DNA of 64,000 nt from Arctopsyche grandis (taxonomy: Eukaryota; Arthropoda; Insecta; Trichoptera; Hydropsychidae): NCBI RefSeq assembly GCF_051622035.1, contig NC_135361.1, forward strand, positions 31,053,205-31,117,204. The letters are read 5' to 3'. Of the stretch, positions 32,758 through 42,643 are shown piece by piece (the stretch's first letter is position 1; each line of letters starts with the position of its first letter). The notes below the pieces were generated by a model. The model ran no database searches, was not told where the DNA came from, and saw nothing but the letters and a program-made list of their open reading frames with translations. Made by a program: the position numbers and the translations under genes.

Positions 32758-35700
32758 TCAGTAGGCCAATTCGGCACCCCATGGTCTGTACGGCTTTGAG
32801 CCGCTTTGAGCATATTGGTGATGGGGTGGTGGTGGTGCAGAATGGTGATACGTCGATGGTGGATAGTTGGCTGTGCTGGTGGTGGGTAATGGTGCTGGGG
32901 GTGGCGCTGACGATACTGAACCTTCAGAATATCCATGGTGATCGTGTATAGGAGCATGTGGAGCTGGAGGTGCACTAAGTGGAGCATGTGCGTGAGGATA
33001 GGGTTGGGTGCTGGGCACTTGAGGATATGTGGGATAAGCGTGAGGATAAGAAGGAGCACTGCATGATTTCGATGCCAATTCCCTTTGTGCTGCAAAACAT
33101 TGCAGGTGACTCATGAGCCGTAGACGAAGAGGATCTTGGATGTCCAATCCTTCACAGCTGACGAGGTAACGAGCTACTTCCGAAGCGCATTCTCTAAATC
33201 CTATGCTATGGTAGTCCATAGCGTATCGTTGAGGATCATATGCGAAGGAATCCACACCTGTTAACAAAAAAAAAACAACGTTTAAGATTTTATAAAAAGT
33301 TTAGGCTTTAAATCAAGCAAGGAAAAATTGGCGTATTGGAGGGGTCATCTTTTATTTGACGTAAGTCTTTGAGGGGAGAAATTGCGACTGTGCTGCGGTC
33401 CACCGGAATCAGGAAATTCTGGATATCTACTTCCACAAAGGAAGGGGAGGGAGCTTTGTTTAAAATCGAACTTTCAATGGAATAATACGCGTATTGTAAA
33501 AGCAACCCCACCTGGTGCGACCAGTCTTCAAAGGTGAATCACCGTGAGGGTTAGTCAGAGCAAAGTTCAAAATATCGATTTTAGGTTGACGATCACAAAA
33601 ATTTTATGGTTTCACATATTTCAAAAGTAAGTTACGATTTGCAAAGACATTCGATACGTGTGACTAATTGTTTGTTCAGTTGACCTTTCTGTCAAGTTCA
33701 AATTAACGTTAAACGACTCCGCTTAAAGTGTAATACGATAGTTTACGGAGAACTAAGTAAATCAGCTCTTGTGTTTATAAAGGGTTCATTGTTATTTGTC
33801 ATCTAAAAAATCATCACGTGAAGCCACATATTGAATTGTCCCGATTATATTTTTAACTCTTTTATTAGATTTTGTAAAAAAAATATAATTTAATGGACAT
33901 ATCATATACATACATTGCCCAAAATCTTTGTAAATCGATTTTTTTCTAATTTTTAGAGTGTGGTCTGCGTATAATTGCGTATTTAAATAAAGCGAATCGA
34001 AACAAGCGAGTCAATTCCTCCCCTTTTGCGTGTTAAGCCAAGCAGAAATAATAAGGGTGCAAAGCGTGGGAATGCATGTGAATCACATTCAAAGTTGCGA
34101 GGGGTGGCACAAGGGTGGCTCACCTGCAAATTCGCTAATGGGCTACAAGTGTCATCATTGCATCGAAAACATTGAAAACTTATAAAATTATATAAAAACT
34201 GCTGCCTGGGTGAAGCCGGCCGCTTTAAACCAAAAACATTATCTTAATACTTAAACATTATTTTATGTTTAATTATGCATTGTCCTATTTAGTTGTATTT
34301 TAGTTTTTATTCTTTTCTTTCTCATTTGTTTGTCTATATGTATTTTGTAAAAATCTATAATTGGGCTCAGATGTTATTTTGTTATATATGTATGTATATT
34401 CTTTGTTTTTATGAATTTCTACAACTGAGGCCTGTTGATTTTTCAATAAATAAATAAATACAAAATAAGATAATTTTATTCAATATAAAAAAAAGGTTCA
34501 GTATTCCTATGTACTCGTGTGAATATGTATAAACTCGAAGAAAGCAACGATACTAATAATTCGATAACAAATGCAAGCGAATATGAAACGTATGTAAATT
34601 GGATAAGAGTTAAAATGGCATGCATCGTAATTAATAGTTTGTTAACAAGCAGGCGAATACGACACTTACTGCATTAGTGGTAAGGTCTAAAATTGCGTAA
34701 TGAGTTGATTTCAAAGCGATGAATCGAATCGAACGGGAACGTTCATGTGAAAATTTCCGCGCCATTTTGATTGATTGTCAATTAAATGAAAACAATAACA
34801 ATTTTAAGTTTTCGTTATTTTAAAAATGTCATCGATCACATTAAGCGGCGCTTATGCCTTTCGCGATGATGTGAACGAGCGTGGGAAAACAATCATCGAA
34901 CAAAAAGCGAATGGAATTAATACCCTGCGAGTGGGCGAATAAAACCCCTTTGCGACCACCCCTAACATATCCTCTGGCATATGCTCCATACACATAAATA
35001 ATGCCAGAGCGGGTGGTGAATGGATTAAACGATATCGAAAATTATCGCGAGGGGGAGTCGGTTCCCATGATGGCAGAATAAGCGCCAGATACAGAGGGAG
35101 CTGGAACTTGCCTAAATTTAAAATTTGTACCACATCCAGCTTCCGGATAGGAAGGGTCCAGATCTCGGGCCTCCTTTTGCACGGTCGGTTTCCTTCTGTG
35201 GGATTCGGATCGGTTTCGGATTACCACGCGCGTTCAAATCCGTCGGTCACGGGATCCGCGCGCGCAAAGGGTTAAAAATGACCACCAAACTACGTGACCA
35301 TCATATTTATGGCGGGTGCATTTAGTTATTGTGGGATTTCGGATCGGTTTCGGATCCCAAGCCGATAATTTAGTGATATAATAAATTGTACGACGCGGCT
35401 ACTGTTGTGGAGATGAGGCAAGTCATCGTAGATTCACTGATTCATAAGAGATTCGTGATGATTACCAATTAAATGTATTAAATCTCAAGATGGGCTGGTC
35501 ATGGAAGAGTTATCATTCCCATAATAAATGGACACGGTTGTTAATTGGTCTTCAAGGATGTATATGTATATGTACATACATATTACACAAACCAGAGCAA
35601 ATTATTTTTCAATGAAAAGTTATCTATCATTTTTTATATATAAAATGCTCTGCAGACACATTTTTTTATAACAAAAACACTGAACAATAAAACTAATTAC

Positions 35701-38700
35701 CGAAATGTAGACTTATTAATCGTTACTAAGTTTGACCCACTGAATTTTAATATCACAATGATTTTTGTTGGTCTTGGTGCAATTTTTACAGATTATTAGA
35801 TTGTGCAGTATTTAATTCAAAATTTAGTATTGCTGTGCCATAATTACAGTATTGCAATCAATAGTCAGATGTTCACAGACTGACTGTGATTTTTATTGCT
35901 TTGAAATATGAATATTGAATTATTTATCGAATTTTAAAAGTTTTTTACGTATTATGATGAGCTAATTCATTTACTAAAATCATTTACCGCTAAAATTAGA
36001 CCATTTCGATAAAAAGAAAATACGGACATAAAATAACCAATCCTTATAGACGTAAAGTAATAATTTAGTGAAATTAGCTCATAATATTACGGGAAAAAAT
36101 GTGTTAAAAAAAAGTATATTTTTTACTTTTAAAATCCGTTAGATAATTAATTATAAGTATTTCAAAGCAATAAAAATCAAAATCAATAGAAAAAATATCC
36201 GACTATTTATTCCAATACTCACTTTTGACACATCAATATTAGATTTTGAATTACAGACTACAATAGTCAAAAAACTGCCCATTTTTTAAACGCTCATATC
36301 TCTGAAACGAAAGCAAGCCAACATAAATCAGTCACCATTCCGGTAATTATTATATTTTTGTTTCTCAGTGTTATTGTTATAAAAAAATGTATCTACGGAG
36401 CACTTTGAATATATATAAAATGATACTTAACTTTTCATTGAAAAATAATTTACTGCTTGAATTGGAGACAGTTGGTTACATCAGTTAAATAGCGGTGCAT
36501 ATTTAAACTCAAAAATACCATAGTTTAACGGAAACGAACTGAGGTTAATTCGCGTAGGGTTGAGGGCAAAAAGCGTGACTTTCAAAGACCGGAAGTTAAA
36601 AAATCTTACAACGGTTATATTATACCTCTACAATCAACACAAAAATGTAAATATAAAAAAGCGAAAACGGAAAGTGTGTCAAGTTTTTTACACCGAAAAG
36701 AAATTTTAAAATCGCATCAACATTGTGATCTAAACCCTACAAAAATGAAACTTCTGTAGATAAAATCAATATAAACACCAAGTATGAAACTATTAACGGT
36801 GGGAGGAGAGGGGAGAGGGGTGCCTCCCAAACGTCCCACTAATTTCATGCAATGTTTCAGTCTTATTCAATGTATTAACTCCATACATTCCGTATTGAAT
36901 TATTACTTAAAAAAAGCGCATATTTTGGTATGCGGTTTTTTCTTTCACCGAAAAAGAATACATCAATTAAAAGTATATAGGAAATGGAGTTGTTTTAAAA
37001 CAGTAATCGTGTTTAACGAATTAATGGCCGTTCCATATGGAAGTAGAAACACCTGATACCAGCAGGATATGTGGTGTTTCAAGCAGGTAGGTCCAATCGC
37101 GAATAGTCAACAGGTGTGCAGACCCTACCGACAACAGGGTCAGGAAGTCGTTATGGTCCTCAAAAGTCATTAAGTATGCCGACTATCTCAAACTATCACT
37201 ATAATAGCTTAGATTCTCAGAAGAAAGTTCGCATAATATCAATTTTAGAAATTGAATTCGAATCATATACACACGTGTAAAGCACTCGTTACTGGAAAGG
37301 TGATTAAATAGCAAATAATTCCAAGTAAGTCTGATATGTGTAATATACAAAACGTTGCAGAGGAAAGTACTGTTGAATTTAAGGCATGTATATTGAGATT
37401 TAATTGACTCGCATGCGCCATAACAATTGGAACGGACTATACTTTCCGTACAAAACCGCAGACGATTCACACAGGTAGACGGTTTTTGTATGTTTTTTTT
37501 GTTCGGTTATCAAATAGACATTGTTAATTTCTTGTATTCATTGAGAAGAAGGGAAGGATGATGCTCAGCGTGTGTTCAAAAAGAAGAAGGTGAGATTATC
37601 TGCGTATATGTGGAGAAGGAAAAAAAATGGTGACCATCTGACACGTTCCGATCCTGGGAAAAAGGGTCAGTAGGATGAAAGTGGTTAGAAAATGAAAGGA
37701 CTACTTCCTGTGTGTATGTCGGTTAAGGATGTATCCGTTTTTAAAAGAAAGCGTGGCCAAATGTCTATCGATTAGACACGGTAATGTTTCATAGTCAATA
37801 ATAATTTACAATTTGTTCGCAGTGCGGCAATTATACCTGACGCATACAAAAGCTGTTTAAAAATCAAACAAGCTCTACAAACACTAAACATATTTAAAAA
37901 ATGAAAAGCACATATGTTGCCCGTCTGATAACAATCGAATATGATATAATATGGTGCATTTAAAAAGAAGTAACGGCTGTTTGTTAAAAATTCGCGTAAC
38001 GGTTTCATCACTTCCTCATACGAAAAGCGAAAACGATCCTTATAAAACCCCGAAAACTGTTATCTTTTATGCACTTTATTTTTTTTGCGTCCCGGCCCAA
38101 AAAAACCGCTCATTGTATTGTAATATTACGATTGTGCGGGGTTTTTTCGTTCAAAAGTGAAATCCTGTTATTTCCCGTCTATTCACAAATTGACAGGTTG
38201 CGATTTTTTTTTTTAAATGAACTTGTGCGTACCTTTTGCGTGGAGCATTTTCAGATGGTCGACAGTTAGCTGGAGGATTTCCGCTTTCTCTAATTTGGCT
38301 GATCCTTGTTTTTCCAAGGCTGAAGGAACTAGTCTTTTCAGCTCCGTCAAGGAAGTGTTGATTCTGTCGCGTCGTTTCTTCTCGATGACTCCTCGTCGCT
38401 TCTTTCTGGACATCATCTGACAGGAGTCTGCATCTCCTGGAGAAGTACATCTGTAATAAAAATTGGATTGCTTTAAATCAAACAGTATTTAATAAATTCA
38501 TTACAAAGAAACAATTTAACAGGTCCTCTATAGTTCGTTATATCCAAAGAGGTTATGGATTCGTACTTTTTGAGTCGGAGTTGCTATAAATCAAACGAAC
38601 TCGACTCCGATACAAATATTAACTGATCAAAATCCAACGTATGTATGTAACATATATATTCGTGCATTTATCTGAAACGATATACTTCTGTCTTTTTACT

Positions 38701-40109
38701 TTCTTCATGTTTAGGTCAAATTGAAAACAAGGCCGAAATTTGACAACCTAATCTTAAATGAATAGGACCAACCCTAACTTAACATAACCTGACCCTTAAA
38801 TAAATAAGTGTTGGCAAATTTACTGATCGATTATTATATTCTACTGATCATTTAGAATAAGTTACTGATAAACTGACCAAATAATTTGTTGCCAATTAAA
38901 ATCTGACAAAACGGTGGCGGAAAGTCAAACCTATAACGCTACTGACCACTAAACGTCAAGATGTCTAAAAATAACGAACATTCAGAAGTGTTTATTACGA
39001 TTATTTTTTCACCTTCGAACATCGATCAGAATCGATTTAAATTTCTATCGGTGACCAAACCGTGTAAAATGACAAAGTTTCAAACCGATCGGAAGAATGA
39101 GGGTATTTCGCCTGAATCATTTCAAACATACATAGAATAAAACAGATTACATTACTAACAAACTAACCAGTAGATTCTATGATAGAATCACTAATAACTT
39201 GTGAAGAGTCTCGGTGATTACAATAAAATGTCTATACCCTTCAGGTATAACACACAGATTACCAAAACACAACCTGCTTTAGATCGTCGACTTTAGAGAG
39301 TCTTTAATTAATATTATGTATTAGATGTATTATGAGCATTTATAAGAATTGTAAATAGGTTTTTGAGCTCTTTTTCCTATTATGCTGTACATTAACATTA
39401 GAATAATATAATACTAACAAAATTTAATTAATTTGTAAAATAGAAAATGATCAGCGGATCAGTAGCTATTAAAATAGACATAAGATTAGGGTTGCCAGCC
39501 GTCCCGATTAATCGGGATTATCACCGGTTTTGAGCTTCGTGTCCCAGTGTCCCGAACGAACCTTTCGGGACGCCCAAAAGTCCCAGTTTTAAAAAAATTC
39601 TATTATGCACAAATTAATCAATTTACATAGATAGGCATATTTAGTTCAATTTTGACCAAAATGACGGTTGACACTATCTTGCCCCGAGTCCTTCAGGTGT
39701 ATTGTGAACATAATTTAGTAATAATAAAAATCATATTAGCCTTGTAAAACCTGACCTAAACCGAAGTTGTATCGGTGGAAAGGCAAGATTTGAAACGAAC
39801 GGTGGTTTGTTGAAATTTCACTGAAAGTTTTCACGTTATAAAATTTTCCGAGGAAAAGCTCACTCACTGTTCTTTGCCAGACTCTTCGGAGAAGATGTCG
39901 TCTCCATCGTCGCTTTCAGACAGGGTCCTCTTGTTGGGGGTGCGCCTGTTGTGCTGTTGGGTGGGCGGGGGCCACGCCGCGGAGTAGCCCCAGTGAAGGG
40001 GGCCCGGGGGCGGCGCCGCATCGTGAGGCGCTCCACCCCCGTGGTGTCCTGGCTGCGTCTGGTAGTCCAGTGTGGCGGACCACGGTTCTGCCACGGGTTT
40101 GAAAGCCAC
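32758..40109 (-). CDS. Hey: Hey, bHLH-Orange transcriptional repressor of the Notch pathway
   Basis: Coding exons 40109-39868, 38450-38233 and 33257-32758 (phases 2 and 1 match; introns 1417 and 4975 bp) give ~319 residues. Exon 1 ends [19 protein letters not shown]. Exon 2 holds the bHLH (~95-152), with [17 protein letters not shown]; Gly replaces the Hairy/E(spl) proline, as in Hey proteins. Exon 3 holds the Orange domain ([20 protein letters not shown], ~162-205), a Pro/His/Tyr-rich middle and the C-terminal YRPW tetrapeptide (~310-313) that defines the family. Hey proteins act in the nucleus as dimers that bind E/N-boxes and repress transcription downstream of Notch. Oddity: the exon-1 frame is open from a TAA at 40137-40139 but contains no ATG; 40107-40109 is GTG. 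The true start must lie in an unlocated upstream exon. A GC-rich 5' region (39890-40320) fits a promoter or 5' UTR. Confidence 0.95.
34065..34072 (+). promoter_or_regulatory. Candidate Su(H) half-site in Hey intron 2
   Basis: CGTGGGAA matches the core of the Su(H)/CSL consensus YGTGRGAAM; the final position is T. It lies in a repeat-poor, GC-richer part of intron 2. Confidence 0.3.
34880..34888 (+). promoter_or_regulatory. Candidate Su(H) site in Hey intron 2
   Basis: CGTGGGAAA is a full match to YGTGRGAAM, 815 bp from the other site. Hey is a direct Notch target in animals, which makes the location plausible. A 9-mer with three two-fold positions is still expected about four times per 64 kb by chance. 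Confidence 0.35.
35598..36454. mobile_element. Long inverted-repeat element in Hey intron 2
   Basis: The outer arms (gcaaattatttttcaatgaa at left, its inverse ttcattgaaaaataatttac at right) continue inward through ataaaatgctc-type and atttttttataacaa sequence to CACTGA/TCAGTG at 35678 and 36370. The core is related to the MITE at 55603-56121 (shared tttgacccactga and tttttaaacgctcatatctc). Total ~857 bp, non-coding. Confidence 0.65.
36455..38232. other. Remainder of Hey intron 2
   Basis: No exon on either strand is supported and no element ends were recognised. Confidence 0.4.
38745..38895 (+). repeat. Dispersed repeat with CCTAAC words in Hey intron 1
   Basis: aatgaataggaccaacccta, cttaacataacctgaccctt and tattctactgatcattta repeat the sequence at 15840-15960 with some substitutions. 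Confidence 0.6.
39300..39485 (-). repeat. Single inverted unit of the 240-bp satellite
   Basis: Reverse complement of the 20540-21765 unit: ttgtaaataggtttttgagc, cattagaataatataatact, tagaaaatgatcagcgg. It lies in Hey intron 1 without tandem neighbours. Confidence 0.75.
39487..39625. mobile_element. hAT-like terminal fragment
   Basis: Starts agggttgccagccgtcccga and contains ttcgggacgcccaaaagtcc, typical of CAGGGTTGCC hAT ends. No transposase or partner terminus was found, so it is a solo end. Confidence 0.45.
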
Positions 40110-40462
40110 TTTATTTGGTGGGAGTTTGGTGTGGTGTTATGGGAGTGTGCTGGTCGCGTGCGTGCGCAATGTAGGAGTAGCGCGAGCGCACTGCTCTCGT
40201 GTAGAGCGTATGTACGATCGCGTGGCGAGCCGCGTGTCTCACGCGGAGTGGGGGATCATCAGCCGCGTGCCACGACGTGTGCATTCAATTGCCACCCCCT
40301 CCATTTTCCGCCGGTGATGCTCTCGGAAAATCGCTGAAAATTTCCCGATATTTCTTCTAAGGGTTGGGCAGATTTGGGTTGTTTTCTTGGAAGAGGGAAT
40401 TAACTCTCTTCCTTAAGAAGACTGAACCGCAGCGCCTTGTCCATACAAACGTATTAGACTTA

Positions 40463-41118
40463 TGGTGCGTACGCACCAAGCCAAAGAACGGCCCACAGGC
40501 CAACTTTTAAAACCAGTAGCGTACAAAATATCGAAATAAAAATTAAATTTAAAAATTGAAATTAAATATCAAAATTAAAACTATTATTATTATATTAAAA
40601 TTAAATTCAAGTATCAAAATAAAATTATAATCATTATATTAAAATTAAAATTAAATATTGAAAGTTAAAACAGAACATGCACAATTTAAATAAATTTTCG
40701 AGATTGACCTAAAATTAGATCATCAACAATCACATACAGGTAATCCTCGACTTTTGTTTGTCAAAGATGGTTTGACTTTGAAGATACGCACTAAGATCGA
40801 AAAAATCGTTTTTTTTTTATCGATCATCCACGTGGAAATACAGTAACATCTCATGACGACTTTAACAATATTTTTTTTCGCTCGTAAACAGAGAAATTAT
40901 AATATTTCTCTGGTTTTAAATGCGCATCGTCGTAATTAAAAACATTGTTGTAATTCAAAACATCAACGATGATTTAATTTTAGCTCAATCTCGCTCTTTA
41001 GCTAGATTTTGATATTTAATTTCAATTTTAAAATTTAATTTTTATTTCGATATTTTGTACGCTACTGCTGGTTAAAAAGTTGGCCCAAAATCGTCGTTGG
41101 TTTAGTCCGTAAGCACCA
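40463..41118. mobile_element. Long-TIR MITE, 656 bp
   Basis: Left TGGTGCGTACG and right CGTAAGCACCA ends are flanked by TTA (40460-40462 and 41119-41121). The terminal inverted repeats run ~110 bp (gccaacttttaaaaccag, agcgtacaaaatatcgaaat). The 3-bp TTA duplication suggests a PIF/Harbinger-type element. Non-coding. Confidence 0.82.
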
Positions 41119-41435
41119 TTATATTTATATTATGATTAAAGAGAGGACCAACTTTTAATAGTTCATTGTTCATTGTTCGCCGTGCTTTGTTCATTTTTAT
41201 GATGAACCTTTTTTATGGTCTCTAGCTTTGTAGTTTGCCCTGAAAATAGACCCAAAACGCCCTGTTTCCTGGAAAAAGCACGCTTCTGGTCCTACCTCTA
41301 ATTTCGATATACCGGTATCGATCACTATCAAGCAAGGATAAACACTACTATACAATTTCAATTGTTTCAATTTCAATGAAACAGCTCAAATGTTTCGTTT
41401 TGAAAAGACGGTACCAGGTATGGTACCATGATCGC

Positions 41436-41579
41436 TAGAGGTCGGAATCTGAAGGGGCCGGAAACGTGCCGCCTATTGTTCCATTGTTGTAAATCCTTTG
41501 TAAAAAAGGTTCGGCAAACCTTTAACAATGCATTTACAATCTTTGAACAATAAACAGCCCCTTCAGATTCCGGGCACTA
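41436..41579 (+). mobile_element. hAT-type foldback MITE, copy c
   Basis: 144 bp, flanked by perfect ATGATCGC duplications (41428-41435 and 41580-41587). Termini TAGAGGTCGGAAT and ATTCCGGGCACTA. Nearly identical to the inverse of copy a. Confidence 0.92.
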
Positions 41580-41789
41580 ATGATCGCTATATTTTTTCTA
41601 TATGTTAAAAATTATCTAAAATAAACCCACGTTCCACATCCCGCGCTGTGTGATTTCGCCCTTAGACTTCTCCCTTCCTCAGTTATGGCACTAAAGAAAT
41701 TATTTTTTAATATGCTATTTATATCCACAATAGGCATGTTTGATTTTTTTTTATTTTTTTGATTAATCAAAAAATTAAATAAATCAAAA

Positions 41790-41890
41790 ATCACTTCACG
41801 ACACCTCCGGCGCGGGAGGGCGAAGCCCCGGGGCGCCGGAGGTTTCGGGGGGGGGGCGGGGGGCGAAGCCCCAGGGCACAGACGCACACA
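41790..41890. repeat. Extremely GC-rich segment with poly-G runs
   Basis: About 100 bp of G/C-rich sequence (ggcgcgggagggcgaagccc, then a run of G at ~41848-41857 and another gcgaagcccc) in AT-rich surroundings. The gcgaagcccc word is repeated. Non-coding; origin unclear. Confidence 0.45.
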
Positions 41891-42139
41891 CATTCATTTA
41901 TAATTTCGGACTGCTAAGTTTATAATGTGCCACTTTTATCACGATTAATATTACGTGCGCGTGCGCCTATAAATTACCTTACATTATACTACATATATCT
42001 TTATTTTTATTCGTGTTTCAATTCCTTTTCGAAACCACCCGTTGAAATCAACGGCCACAACACTATGTAATAACGTTTTTATAACGTGTTTTTTAGAACT
42101 GATAAAACCGAAATAAAAAATTAATTATCGATTAGAAAG

Positions 42140-42328
42140 TATTTTTACATACACATTAGTGAGTGTCCGTGTGAGTATTTTTACATATATGTATGTGTAT
42201 GTATATATATGTATGTGTTTATGTATGTATGTGTATAGGTATACGTATGTGTATTTTATATATTTGTGTATGTATGTTCCTGTGTATGTATGTGTATTTG
42301 TGTGTACGTGTATATACCTATATTTGTT

Positions 42329-42366
<38 letters not shown>

Positions 42367-42445
42367 CATAGTTTATGTTTATGTAATTGTTATTGGCTAG
42401 GAAGGCGCATTGGGTTAACGTGTTAGGCCTTCCCGGTATAAACAA
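42140..42445. repeat. TATG/TA microsatellite with short LINE fragment
   Basis: 42150-42370 is a degenerate (TATG)n and (TA)n tract. 42375-42440 read on the minus strand gives FIPGRPNTLTQCAF, matching the LINE at 27089-27140 at the same position (taggaaggcgcattggg shared), so a small LINE fragment adjoins it. Confidence 0.6.
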
Positions 42446-42480
42446 AATAAAAAGGTTTTGTTTCTTTTTTTCAATTGAAT

Positions 42481-42486
42481 TTTATT
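42481..42486 (-). terminator. Candidate poly(A) signal of the SCCPDH-like gene
   Basis: AATAAA on the minus strand about 160 bases beyond the stop. Confidence 0.45.
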
Positions 42487-42643
42487 CATGGGTACATGGT
42501 TAGCAACATTGACGCCTTGAAGTAAAGCTGAAACGTCACTATGGCATACATAATTATAATTAAATAAAAAAATACTAACAATTAGTAAGTTTTGCAAAAT
42601 GCACATACATACATATATATATTCAATATAAAAAACACATTGT

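Larger units (their letters stand above)
40430..41770. repeat. Dispersed repeat split by a nest of MITEs
   Basis: 40430-40456 (tttgtcc-type, ccatacaaacgtatta) and ~41665-41770 (ctcccttcctcagttatggc and onward) are contiguous in the copy at 24500-24600. Here about 1.2 kb of inserts separates them, including the elements at 40463, 41436 and a Harbinger-like right end at 41661. Confidence 0.6.

Noticed and set aside
32667-33095. Second long minus-strand frame over Hey exon 3
   Set aside because: Out-of-frame shadow of the Pro/His-rich Hey exon; the other frame carries the Orange domain and YRPW.
38151-38450. Alternative minus-strand frame over Hey exon 2
   Set aside because: The bHLH lies in the other frame, which alone is phase-compatible with both neighbouring exons.
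42159-42445. Tyr/Ile/Val-rich frames at the TATG microsatellite
   Set aside because: They are translations of simple repeat sequence on both strands.
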